64,000 nt of DNA from Rohdeia mirabilis (GTDB taxonomy: Bacteria > Planctomycetota > UBA1135 > GCA-002686595). The stretch covers positions 2,852,001 through 2,916,000 of the forward strand of contig CP036290.1 of NCBI GenBank assembly GCA_007750655.1, read 5' to 3'. A model generated the notes under the pieces. That model had not been told where the DNA came from, ran no database searches, and saw nothing but the letters and a program-made list of their open reading frames with translations. Every line of letters begins with the position of its first letter. Within the stretch, counting starts at the first letter, position 1. Of this stretch, positions 45,343 through 53,348 are shown piece after piece. A program made the translations under genes and the position numbers.

Positions 45343-45453
45343 TCGGTACGGCGTCAGGCACGAAAGTGCCACCTGCCGCCGACGACGCTGCGAATCGCAG
45401 CGTCTCGGCGCGGCAGGTGGCACTTTCGTGCCTGACGCCGTACCGACAATCTA
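45343..45453. repeat. Palindromic element 3, inverted copy of element 1
   Basis: The core palindrome is 45343-45446; its interior is identical to the reverse complement of the interior of element 1. On the right it continues ccgacaatcta, so that TAG at 45451-45453 is the stop of the amidase gene, in the same sequence context as the adenine deaminase stop in element 1. The left flank (gtgttcgg) has diverged. Confidence 0.9.
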
Positions 45454-46509
45454 ACGCCCCTCGAGGTGGCCACGGGCGTCTCGGACGACGCGCTCCCAGT
45501 CGAAGGCCGGCCCCGGGTCCTGCTTGTTCGACTGCACGTGGTAGTGCCCGATCAGGCCCGAGTGCCGATCGAACTCCGCGCGCGTCATGGTCCGCATCAG
45601 CGGCGAGCCATCCGCCTCGCGCGGGTAGTCGAGCTCGATCCGCGGCAGCGCGCGGTGCAGCGCGGCGGTCAACTTCGCCAGGCTCTCGTACTGCTGCGGC
45701 GTGAAGTCGTACTGCACCAGTTCGGTCCCGTTGATCGCGCCGACCACCGGTTCGGCGCGCGCGCTGAAGCCCTCGAACCCCGTGGTCGCGACGCCCCCGT
45801 CGCCGAAGCGCTCGGGCAGCGTGACGCGCGTCGGCCCGCCGCTCGCGGACTCCTCGTACCACTCGTCGAGCCGCCCGCGGTCCGCCAACGTCGCAGCCCC
45901 GGGCTGGGCGATCTCGATCCCCACCGAACGGTCGTTGGCGATCGTCGCGTGCCACGCGCGCTCGTCGAGATCGAGCGTCTGGTAGATCGTCCCGTCCACG
46001 TCGAGCATGAAGTGCACGGACAGCCCGCGCCCGTCCTGCAGCACGCGGTAGCAGACCTCGCTGGTTCCACACACGTCGTAGTGGATGACGAACTGATCCA
46101 CGACCTCGCGCAGGTCCGCGAGCGACCACTGCCCGTTCTTGGCCGCCAGCGCCTCCGCATCCGTCTGCGCGCGACCGCTGGGTGTCAGCCGCCGCGCCCC
46201 GTAGCGCGCCTTCTGCTCGGCCCCCTCGTCCTCGGCCTCGAAGTGCTTCCACGGCCGATAGGCGTCGTAGCCGTCCTCGTCGATCCACAGCACGACCGGC
46301 GCGCCCACGTGGAAGAGCTGGCCGGCGACGACGATCTCCTGCCCGGTGCGCGGCAGCCGTTCGCCGATGCGCGGCTCGCGCAGCTCGGCGCAGCCGGTGA
46401 TCGCGACGACGAGGGCGGCGGCGTACAGAAGGGGCCAGCGGCGGGTCGGTGCGGCAGCGAGATCGCCGTGCTCGGGACTCGGTCGCTCGTGTTCGTGGAT
46501 GGGTCGCAT
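45451..46509 (-). CDS. N-acetylmuramoyl-L-alanine amidase, Amidase_2 family, lipoprotein
   Basis: 352 residues. A lipobox ends at VVAITGC near residue 40, so it is outer-face or periplasmic. The Amidase_2 zinc site is visible: HYD in DQFVIHYDVCG, WHA in DERAWHATI, and the final His/Asp-bearing loop near HSGLIGHYHVQSNKQDPG. It cleaves the bond between MurNAc and L-Ala. It lies next to and divergent from the symporter and the GH20 gene, and its stop is in element 3. It would supply muropeptide sugars for salvage. Confidence 0.82.
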   Translation of the reverse strand: MRPIHEHERPSPEHGDLAAAPTRRWPLLYAAALVVAITGCAELREPRIGERLPRTGQEIVVAGQLFHVGAPVVLWIDEDGYDAYRPWKHFEAEDEGAEQKARYGARRLTPSGRAQTDAEALAAKNGQWSLADLREVVDQFVIHYDVCGTSEVCYRVLQDGRGLSVHFMLDVDGTIYQTLDLDERAWHATIANDRSVGIEIAQPGAATLADRGRLDEWYEESASGGPTRVTLPERFGDGGVATTGFEGFSARAEPVVGAINGTELVQYDFTPQQYESLAKLTAALHRALPRIELDYPREADGSPLMRTMTRAEFDRHSGLIGHYHVQSNKQDPGPAFDWERVVRDARGHLEGR

Positions 46510-46589
46510 GGATCTGACTTGGTCGGGCCCGGCTTCGTGGGCGCGGTGGGACGCGCCTAGGATAGACGCCCGCCGCCGCGCGCTCCCCC

Positions 46590-48269
46590 ATGCCCATCGC
46601 TCCCCTCGCCCTCGCTCCCGCGACCGGCTTCGCTGCCGCGGACTGGCTCGTCGTCGCGGCCTACTTCGTGCTCCTGGCCGGGACGGGCTGGTACTTCGCG
46701 CGCCGGGAGAACCGGAACACCGACGACTACTTCCTCGGCGGGCGCTCGATGCCGCCCTGGGCCGTCGCGATCTCGATCGTCGCCACGTCGATGTCGGCGG
46801 CCAGCTTCGTCGGCGTGCCGGAGAGCGGCTACACGGGCGACCTGACGTACCTCACGACGAACGTCGGCATGGTGCTGGCCGCCTGCGTCGTCGCGTTCCT
46901 GTTCATCCCGGCCTTCTACGCCGAGCGGGTCCAGACGATCTACGGGCTGCTCGAACGTCGCGTCGGACACGAGGCGGGCCACGCCGCGAGCTGGGCCTTC
47001 CTCGTCGGCCGCGTCTTCGCCAGCGGGGCGCGCATCTACGTCGGCGCCATCCCGCTCTCGTTGATCCTGTTCGGCGTCGAGCACGGACTCGACGCCTCGA
47101 ACCTGATCGTGGCGGTCCTGGTCCTGACCGTGGTGGGCATCGTCTACACCCTGATGGGCGGCGTGGCAGCGGTGATCTGGTCCGACGTGATCCAGATGGT
47201 CGTGCTGCTCGGAGCGGCGCTCGGTGCGATCGTTCTGATCGTGGGTTGGATCGAAGTCCCCCTGGCCGACGTGTTCGACGCCCTGCGCACGGGCGGCGCG
47301 CCCCTGGTCGAAGGTGGCGCCGCCACGTCGAAGCTCCAGCTGCTGGACACGCGCACCGATCCACGCCTGCCGTTCACGCTGCTCACCGCCGTCCTCGGTT
47401 TCACGCTGCTCGGCATCGGCTCCTACGGCACGGACCAGGACCTCGCGCAGCGCATGCTGACGTGCAAGAACGCTGCCTCCGGATCGCGCTCGGTGCTGAT
47501 GGGCATCGCGTTCGGCATTCCGTCGGTGCTGGTCTTCCTCGTGGTCGGGATGCTGCTCTGGGTCTTCTACCAGCGACCCGAACTCATGGGCAGCCACGCG
47601 CCGGTCGTCGCGCCGGGCGACGACCGCCAGGTGTTCCTCGAGTTCATCCTGACGCAGATGCCCGGCGGCCTGCGCGGTCTGATGATGGCGGGCCTGTTCG
47701 CGGCGGGTCTGTCGAGCCTCAACAGCGCGATCAACGCGATGAGCTCGACCTTCGTCAACGACGTGTACCGCCGCCGCCGGCCCGATCTCGACGAGCGCGC
47801 CCTGTTGCGCGTCGGGCGCATCGGCGTGGCGGTGTGCGGCGCGGTCCTCGGCCTGTTCGCGGTGCTGTGCGTGGTCTGGCAGTCGAACCAGGACGGCGGC
47901 GTGAAGGGCGGATCGATCATCAACTTCGTGCTCGGGATCATGACCTTCGCCTACTCCGGGCTCGTGGGCGTGTTCCTGTCCGTGCTGCTGCTGCGACGCG
48001 GATCCAGCACGAGCGTGATCGCAGCGCTCGTGACGGGTTTCGTGCTGATCGCGCTGGTCCAACCCTGGGCGCTCGGCAGTTGGATCGAGGCTGCTCCGAA
48101 GGGCGCGGCGTTCGGCGAACTCACCTTCCTGCAACAGGTCGTCGCCGCGCACTTCACCTGGAAGTTCTCCGCCGCCGTCGTGGTCACGTTCCTCGTCTGC
48201 GCCGGCGGCGGACCCAACCGACCCGCTCGCCCCACCGCACCCGGTCCCGACCCGTTCGCCTCCCGATGA
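46590..48269 (+). CDS. Sodium:solute symporter (SSS family)
   Basis: 559 residues, about 13 membrane helices. SSS landmarks are DDYFLGGRSMPPWAVAISI near residue 45, ATSMSAASFVGVP, YTLMGGVAAVIWSDVIQ, GTDQDLAQRML and the AGLFAAGLSSLNSAINAMSS block around 365. It should import a sugar or amino acid with Na+. The stop overlaps the GH20 start (ATGA) and it lies among peptidoglycan-sugar genes, so amino sugars are a reasonable substrate guess. Specificity is inferred from context. Confidence 0.85.
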   Translation: MPIAPLALAPATGFAAADWLVVAAYFVLLAGTGWYFARRENRNTDDYFLGGRSMPPWAVAISIVATSMSAASFVGVPESGYTGDLTYLTTNVGMVLAACVVAFLFIPAFYAERVQTIYGLLERRVGHEAGHAASWAFLVGRVFASGARIYVGAIPLSLILFGVEHGLDASNLIVAVLVLTVVGIVYTLMGGVAAVIWSDVIQMVVLLGAALGAIVLIVGWIEVPLADVFDALRTGGAPLVEGGAATSKLQLLDTRTDPRLPFTLLTAVLGFTLLGIGSYGTDQDLAQRMLTCKNAASGSRSVLMGIAFGIPSVLVFLVVGMLLWVFYQRPELMGSHAPVVAPGDDRQVFLEFILTQMPGGLRGLMMAGLFAAGLSSLNSAINAMSSTFVNDVYRRRRPDLDERALLRVGRIGVAVCGAVLGLFAVLCVVWQSNQDGGVKGGSIINFVLGIMTFAYSGLVGVFLSVLLLRRGSSTSVIAALVTGFVLIALVQPWALGSWIEAAPKGAAFGELTFLQQVVAAHFTWKFSAAVVVTFLVCAGGGPNRPARPTAPGPDPFASR

Positions 48270-49993
48270 AGCCCGTCGATCTCCCCCTCGTTCCGCGGCC
48301 CAAGTTGGTGGACATCGGCCGCTTCGACGCCGGACGCATCGGTTCCGAGCCCAACGTGCACATCGAGCCGTCGCTGACGCGCCCGGCCGAGTACAAGCTG
48401 ACGCTCTCGCCGCGCGGACCGTTCATCGTGGCCGGCGGACCGGACGGTGTGCGCGCGGCCGAGCACACGCTCGCGAAGCTGCGCGCGATCGCGAAGTCGC
48501 GGCCGAAGGACCAGCCCCTGCCGATCGTCCTGGTCGAGGACTGGGCCGACCACGCGCGGCGCGGATTCATGCTCGACGTGTCGCGCGACCGCATCCCGAC
48601 CATGGACGAGCTGGAACGGCTCGTCACGACGCTGGCCCGCCTCGGCTTCAACGAACTCGAGCTGTACGTCGAGCACGTCTTCGCCTTCCCCGGTCACGAG
48701 GCCGTCTGGGGCGCGCTCGATCCGCTCACGCCCGACGAGATCCGGCGCCTCGACGGTTGGTGCCAGGCCGCGGGCATCGAGCTGGTCGCGAACCAGAACT
48801 GCTTCGGACACCTGGCGGGTGTGCTGCGGACGCACGGCTACGAGCACCTGGCCGAGACGCACGGCACGTTCCGCTTCCTCGACTTCGAGAAGCAGGGCCC
48901 GTTCAGCCTCTGCCCCGAGGACCCGGCGTCGCTCGAGCTCGTCGACGGTTGGCTGCGCACGATCGCGGAGGTCTACAGCTCGCGCCGCGTGCACATCGGG
49001 TGCGACGAGACGTTCGACGTGGGCCAGGGCCGTTCGAAGGCGGCGGTCGAGGCGCGCGGACGCTCGCGGGTCTACGCGGACTTCGTCGCGGCGATCGCGG
49101 GTCGCTGCGAGGCGCTCGGACTCGAACCCATGTTCTGGGCCGACATCGCGCTCGCCGACGAGGACGCGTTCAGCACGCTTCCGAAGGAACTGGTCGCCGT
49201 GGCCTGGGGCTACGAACCCGACAGTCCGTTCGAGCGCTGGTGCGAGACGCTCGATCGTCTCGACCGTTCGTACCTCGTCGCGCCGGGCACCTCGTGCTGG
49301 CGGACGTTCGCCGGACGCACGAGCGAGCGCCGCGCGAACCTCGCCGCCGCCAGCGCCGCCGCGGCCGATTCGCGCGCGGACGGCCTGCTCGTCACGGCCT
49401 GGGGCGACCTCGGGCACCGCCAGGTCTGGCCGATCACCATGCGCGCGGTGTGCGACGCGGCCGAAGCCTGTTGGAACGCGGGCGCCGAAGGTGCGGACCC
49501 CGAAGCCACCGCGCGCGTCGCCTTCCGCGAACGCGACGGCGCGGCGCTCTGTGAGTACGTGGACGCGCTCGGCGACCTGGATGCGGACCTGCGCGACGCG
49601 GCGGACGGTCGCGATCTGCTCGGCAACGCCGCGGCCACGTTCAGCGAGCTCTTCCCCGCCACCACGACGACGGCGCCGCGCGGGAGCCTCGCCGAGTGGG
49701 AGCGACTCGCGGCCGAGTTCGACCACTTGGTGCGCGACGCACCGATCGCCCACGACCGTCTCGTCGCCGCCGAGTTGGCCGACGCGGCGCTGTGGACCGG
49801 ACTCGCGATCGACGTGGCGCTCTGGCGGCGCCGCGGACGGGACTCCGCGGGCCGCGGGCCGCTGCTCGAGCGCCTCGACGCGCTCGTCCTCGACCAGCGC
49901 GAACTGTGGCCCCGCCGCGCGCGTCGGCCCGGACTCGAGCACAGCCTCGCGCACGTCGCGGCACTGCGCACCCGACTGGAGACCGAGTCGTGA
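48266..49993 (+). CDS. GH20-family beta-N-acetylhexosaminidase
   Basis: 575 residues, no signal peptide seen. The N-terminal 100 residues look like the GH20 domain 2 (GGPDGVRAAEHTLAKLR), followed by the barrel, HARRGFMLDVSRDRIPTMDEL. The catalytic pair is Asp247-Glu248 in IGCDETFD. It removes terminal GlcNAc from chitobiose or muropeptides. Lack of an export signal suggests cytoplasmic action after uptake by the coupled symporter. The short ORF at 49990 overlaps its stop. Confidence 0.85.
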   Translation: MKPVDLPLVPRPKLVDIGRFDAGRIGSEPNVHIEPSLTRPAEYKLTLSPRGPFIVAGGPDGVRAAEHTLAKLRAIAKSRPKDQPLPIVLVEDWADHARRGFMLDVSRDRIPTMDELERLVTTLARLGFNELELYVEHVFAFPGHEAVWGALDPLTPDEIRRLDGWCQAAGIELVANQNCFGHLAGVLRTHGYEHLAETHGTFRFLDFEKQGPFSLCPEDPASLELVDGWLRTIAEVYSSRRVHIGCDETFDVGQGRSKAAVEARGRSRVYADFVAAIAGRCEALGLEPMFWADIALADEDAFSTLPKELVAVAWGYEPDSPFERWCETLDRLDRSYLVAPGTSCWRTFAGRTSERRANLAAASAAAADSRADGLLVTAWGDLGHRQVWPITMRAVCDAAEACWNAGAEGADPEATARVAFRERDGAALCEYVDALGDLDADLRDAADGRDLLGNAAATFSELFPATTTTAPRGSLAEWERLAAEFDHLVRDAPIAHDRLVAAELADAALWTGLAIDVALWRRRGRDSAGRGPLLERLDALVLDQRELWPRRARRPGLEHSLAHVAALRTRLETES

Positions 49994-50130
49994 GCGAGCG
50001 ACTGCGGTCGAACCACGTGCGAGCGGTGCGGCGCTGCGGCCCTGACGTGGCGCGCGCGGCGTCGTGCGACGTTCAACGTCAGCGCGTGCGGACGCGACAC
50101 GGGTGTCCTCGCACGGGGCTCACGGCATGA
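49990..50130 (+). CDS. Possible 46-residue ORF linking GH20 and anmK
   Basis: GTG 49990 overlaps the GH20 stop as GTGA, and its TGA at 50128-50130 overlaps the anmK ATG as ATGA. Such coupled overlaps at both ends are the usual junction in this genome. The peptide (SERLRSNHVRAVRRCG...) is Arg-rich and resembles nothing I know, so it may simply be a translational bridge, or not a gene. Confidence 0.3.
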   Translation: MSERLRSNHVRAVRRCGPDVARAASCDVQRQRVRTRHGCPRTGLTA

Positions 50131-51218
50131 ACGAGCGCCTCGCCATCGGTTGCATGACCGGAACGAGCCTGGACGGGCTCGACGTGGCGCTCGTGCGCGC
50201 GCGCGGCACCGGGCTCGAGCTCGAGGTCGAGCTGATCGACGCGCGCGCGTTCGACCTCGGCGAGCTGCGCGAACCGCTGCTCGACTTCGCGCGCGGCGGG
50301 GCCCTCACGGCACTCGGCGTCGCGGACCTGGCGCGCCGCTTCGGCGAGCTGCACGCGGCCGCCGTGGTCGAAGTGGCCCGCGGACGCGCGCTGTCACTCG
50401 TCGCGGTGCACGGACAGACCGTGGCCCATGCGCCGCCGAACTCGCTGCAGCTCGTGAATCCGTGGCCGATCGTGCGCGACGCGAACGCGCGCGTGGTGGC
50501 GGACCTGCGCGGCGCGGACCTCGCGGCCGGCGGCGAGGGCGCGCCGATCACGCCGCTCGCGGACCTGGTCCTGTTCGGTCACGAACAGAAGCGGCGCGCG
50601 ATCGTCAACCTGGGCGGCTTCGCGAACGTGACCCACCTTCCGGCGGTGGCGCCGGGAGCGCGCGCAGCCGCCGGCGCGCGGATCACGGGCGGCGACGTGA
50701 CGCCCTGCAACCACTGGCTCGACGGCCTCGCGCGGCACCTGTTCGACCGGCCCTTCGACGAGGACGGAGCGCTCGCGGCCACTGGGCACGCGGACGCGGC
50801 CACGGTCGCGCGCTTCGCCGACGAACTGACCGCGATCCGGTCGCGCGCGCGCTCGATGGGCAGCGCCGAGGAACGCGCCGACCTCGAACGCCTCGTGGGC
50901 GACACCGAACCGCACGCGGCCCTGGCGAGCGCGGTCCAGGCCATCGCAGCGGCGGTGGCGGACTCCGCGCGCGACGCGGACGAGGTGCTGCTCGCGGGTG
51001 GCTCGACCGCGAACCGCGCGCTCGTCGACGCGCTCGCGGCCGCCTGCCACGCGCCGGTGCATTCGACCTCGGCCGTGGGTATCGATGCGCGCTGGCGCGA
51101 AGCCATCGCCATGGCCGTGCTGGGCCTTGTGGCCGACGACGGCGTCCCGATCACGCTGGCGGCCGTCACCGGTGCGACGCGACCGCCGCGCGCGGGGGCC
51201 TGGTACCGACCGGGTTGA
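50127..51218 (+). CDS. anmK: Anhydro-N-acetylmuramic acid kinase
   Basis: 363 residues from ATG 50127; a longer frame upstream lacks family sequence. N-terminal motif IGCMTGTSLDGLDVALV, then VHGQTVAHAPP, RAIVNLGGFANVTHLP, ITGGDVTPCNHWLD and LLAGGSTANRAL, as in AnmK. It converts 1,6-anhydro-MurNAc to MurNAc-6-phosphate, the substrate of MurQ encoded next. This implies lytic transglycosylase products are recycled. Confidence 0.9.
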   Translation: MNERLAIGCMTGTSLDGLDVALVRARGTGLELEVELIDARAFDLGELREPLLDFARGGALTALGVADLARRFGELHAAAVVEVARGRALSLVAVHGQTVAHAPPNSLQLVNPWPIVRDANARVVADLRGADLAAGGEGAPITPLADLVLFGHEQKRRAIVNLGGFANVTHLPAVAPGARAAAGARITGGDVTPCNHWLDGLARHLFDRPFDEDGALAATGHADAATVARFADELTAIRSRARSMGSAEERADLERLVGDTEPHAALASAVQAIAAAVADSARDADEVLLAGGSTANRALVDALAAACHAPVHSTSAVGIDARWREAIAMAVLGLVADDGVPITLAAVTGATRPPRAGAWYRPG

Positions 51219-51227
51219 GCGCGGCCG

Positions 51228-51291
51228 CCCCACAGATCGCCCCACAGATCGCCCCACCGACCGATCCACCGACCGCGCCGCCGACCGCGCA
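51228..51291 (+). repeat. Short degenerate repeats before murQ
   Basis: cacagatcgcccca is repeated twice and followed by several caccgaccg(c/a) units within a 167-bp gap between anmK and murQ. No structure beyond slippage-type repeats is evident. Confidence 0.5.
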
Positions 51292-51385
51292 CGGCGTCGC
51301 GCCGGGCCGACCACCGGCTCGCACACCGGACACCTGGCGCAGCGAACCACCCCGATCGGGGACCCAGAACCTCGTCGTACCGACC

Positions 51386-52294
51386 ATGACCTCCTTCGAG
51401 CACGAACATCGAACCTCGTCGACCGAGCGGCGCGATCCGGCGACGCGCGACCTGCACGCACGTTCGGTCGCCGGGATCCTGGATGCCTTCGGAACCGCCG
51501 ACCTGCGAGCCGTGGAAGCGGTGGCCGAGGCGCGGCCCGCGTTGACGGCGTTGATCGAAGCGGCCGAGCCCGGCTTCGTGCGCGGCGGCCGCCTCGTCTA
51601 CCTGGGCGCGGGCACGTCCGGGCGACTGGGCGTCCTCGACGCGTCGGAGGCGCCGCCGACGTTCGACGTGGACGAAGGACGGGTGGTCGGCCTCATCGCC
51701 GGCGGCGACGCGGCGCTGCGCCGTTCGAGCGAGGCGTCGGAGGACGATCCGAACGGAGCGCAGGCCGAGCTGGACGGATTGGCCCTCACGGACGACGACA
51801 CCGTGGTCGGCATCGCGGCCAGCGGTCGGACGCCGTACGTGCTGGGCGCGCTGGCCCACGCGAAGTCGCGCGCGCCCGGCGCCGTGACCGGACTCGTGTG
51901 CTGCACCGAAATCGCCGCTCCGCCGCCCGGTTGCGACCACCTGGTCGAACTCCTGACCGGTCCCGAGGTCCTGACGGGTTCGACGCGCCTCAAGGCTGGA
52001 ACCGCGACCAAGCTCGTGCTGAACGCCATCTCGACGGCGTTGATGGTGCGCGCCGGCCGCGTCCACGAGAACCTGATGGTGGACGTGCGCGCCACGAACG
52101 CGAAGCTGCGCGCGCGGGCGATCGGCATCGTGCGCGAGCTCACGGACCTGGACGCGACGGCGGCCGGGGACCTGCTCGAACGCGCGGGCGGGTCGTGCAA
52201 GGTCGCGGTCGCGATGCACCACCTGGGCCTCGAACGCGACGCCGCGGTGGCCGCCCTCGCGCGCGTGGCCGGCCGGCTCGGCGACGTGCTTTGA
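51386..52294 (+). CDS. murQ: N-acetylmuramic acid 6-phosphate etherase
   Basis: 302 residues. Glucosamine-fructose SIS signature GAGTSGRLGVLDASEAPPTF (about 75-93) includes the catalytic Glu88; GPEVLTGSTRLKAGTATKL and NLMVDVRATNAKL follow. It cleaves the lactyl ether of MurNAc-6P to give GlcNAc-6P. It follows anmK. Its TGA stop is immediately followed by tcggtacggcgtcaggcac, a degenerate copy of the palindromic element. Confidence 0.92.
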   Translation: MTSFEHEHRTSSTERRDPATRDLHARSVAGILDAFGTADLRAVEAVAEARPALTALIEAAEPGFVRGGRLVYLGAGTSGRLGVLDASEAPPTFDVDEGRVVGLIAGGDAALRRSSEASEDDPNGAQAELDGLALTDDDTVVGIAASGRTPYVLGALAHAKSRAPGAVTGLVCCTEIAAPPPGCDHLVELLTGPEVLTGSTRLKAGTATKLVLNAISTALMVRAGRVHENLMVDVRATNAKLRARAIGIVRELTDLDATAAGDLLERAGGSCKVAVAMHHLGLERDAAVAALARVAGRLGDVL

Positions 52295-52315
52295 TCGGTA
52301 CGGCGTCAGGCACGC
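52292..52315 (+). repeat. Degenerate half-copy of the palindromic element after murQ
   Basis: Directly at the murQ TGA, tcggtacggcgtcaggcac matches the left arm core of elements 1-3, then diverges (gctgctgccaccc instead of gaaagtgccacct). The right part up to about 52350 contains ccgaacgtcccg, close to the outer right arm of element 2. It looks like a decayed element. Confidence 0.7.
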
Positions 52316-52379
52316 TGCTGCCACCCGAAACCTCGCGCGGCGGCCAGCCCGAACGTCCCGGGCTCGACCTCGAGCGACC

Positions 52380-53348
52380 TCACGCGCGCCAGGCCCGCGC
52401 CGCCGCACCGACCACGGCCGCGGCGGGACTCGTCGACAGCACGAGACGCTCGCGCAGCCGATCGTCGCCGCCGCGCTCGGCCACCTGCGCGAGCGTCTCG
52501 TCCACGATCGGCCGAACCGCCTCGTGCGCGAGGACGCGGGCCAGGCGCTGGGAGACGACGATGCGCTCGAAACTCGTCGCGAGCGCCTGTTCGCGCAGCC
52601 ACACGAGCCGCACCAGGTCCCACACGGCGCGGATCAGCACGCGACTCGCGGCTTCCTCGCCCGCGTGCGCTCCTTCCTCCGGGCGGTCGTGGGTCCCGCC
52701 GGCTTCGCGGTAGCGCTGGTTCAGGCCGCGCACCGAGAGCCGTTCCTCGAACGTCGCCGCGCCGTCGGTCAGGCGCCAGGCGCGCTCGAGGGCACGGGGC
52801 GCGTCCTCGAACGCGACCACCGCGCCCTCGAACACGAACGCCTCGGCCAGCCCGGTCCCGCCGCCGACGAAGTACCCCGTGCGCGCGCCGCGCAGTCCGC
52901 CGTTCACGCCGAACAACTCGCCCGCACACCCGAGCAGCCCGTCGTCCTCGAGTCGTTCGCACTCCGCGACCAGCTCGACGCCGCGCCGTGCGAGCACGTC
53001 CTCGAGCCGCTCGAGGAAGCGCGGTTCGACGGGCCCGTGCAGCGCGTGCGCGATCCCGCGACCGTCCGCGGTCTTGCGCCCGGGCATGCCCATCCCGAAG
53101 CGCACCCGCTGCGCCCCTTCGGCACACCGCCCGATCACGTCGGCCGCGCCCTCGATCCAACTGGCCGCGTCCGAACCCGGCGACACCGCGTGGCTGAAGA
53201 GCTCGCCGCGGCGCGCGAAACAGCCGTCGTCCGTGCGCTCGACGACCGCCGCGCGCACGCCGCTCCCGCCGCCGTCGACGCCGACGAGTCGCACACCGGC
53301 GTCGGTCACGTCCGGTGCCTGCGCCCGTGACCCGTCGCTCAGCGCCAC
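52380..53348 (-). CDS. BadF/BadG-type sugar kinase (GlcNAc/MurNAc kinase-like)
   Basis: 322 residues from GTG 53348, overlapping the upstream gene by 10 bases. The phosphate-binding start LVGVDGGGSGVRAAVVE (residues 21-37) and the later TGYFVGGGTGLAEAF are the BadF/BadG/BcrA/D ATPase pattern used by N-acetylglucosamine and MurK kinases. In this cluster it likely phosphorylates MurNAc or GlcNAc. Substrate cannot be decided from sequence. Confidence 0.75.
   Translation of the reverse strand: MALSDGSRAQAPDVTDAGVRLVGVDGGGSGVRAAVVERTDDGCFARRGELFSHAVSPGSDAASWIEGAADVIGRCAEGAQRVRFGMGMPGRKTADGRGIAHALHGPVEPRFLERLEDVLARRGVELVAECERLEDDGLLGCAGELFGVNGGLRGARTGYFVGGGTGLAEAFVFEGAVVAFEDAPRALERAWRLTDGAATFEERLSVRGLNQRYREAGGTHDRPEEGAHAGEEAASRVLIRAVWDLVRLVWLREQALATSFERIVVSQRLARVLAHEAVRPIVDETLAQVAERGGDDRLRERLVLSTSPAAAVVGAAARAWRA

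Noticed and set aside
46557..48152. Long minus-strand ORF of 531 codons opposite the sodium symporter
   Set aside because: It is rich in Arg/His/Asp/Gln with no family motif, and lies opposite a well-supported symporter; typical mirror frame of G+C-rich coding DNA.
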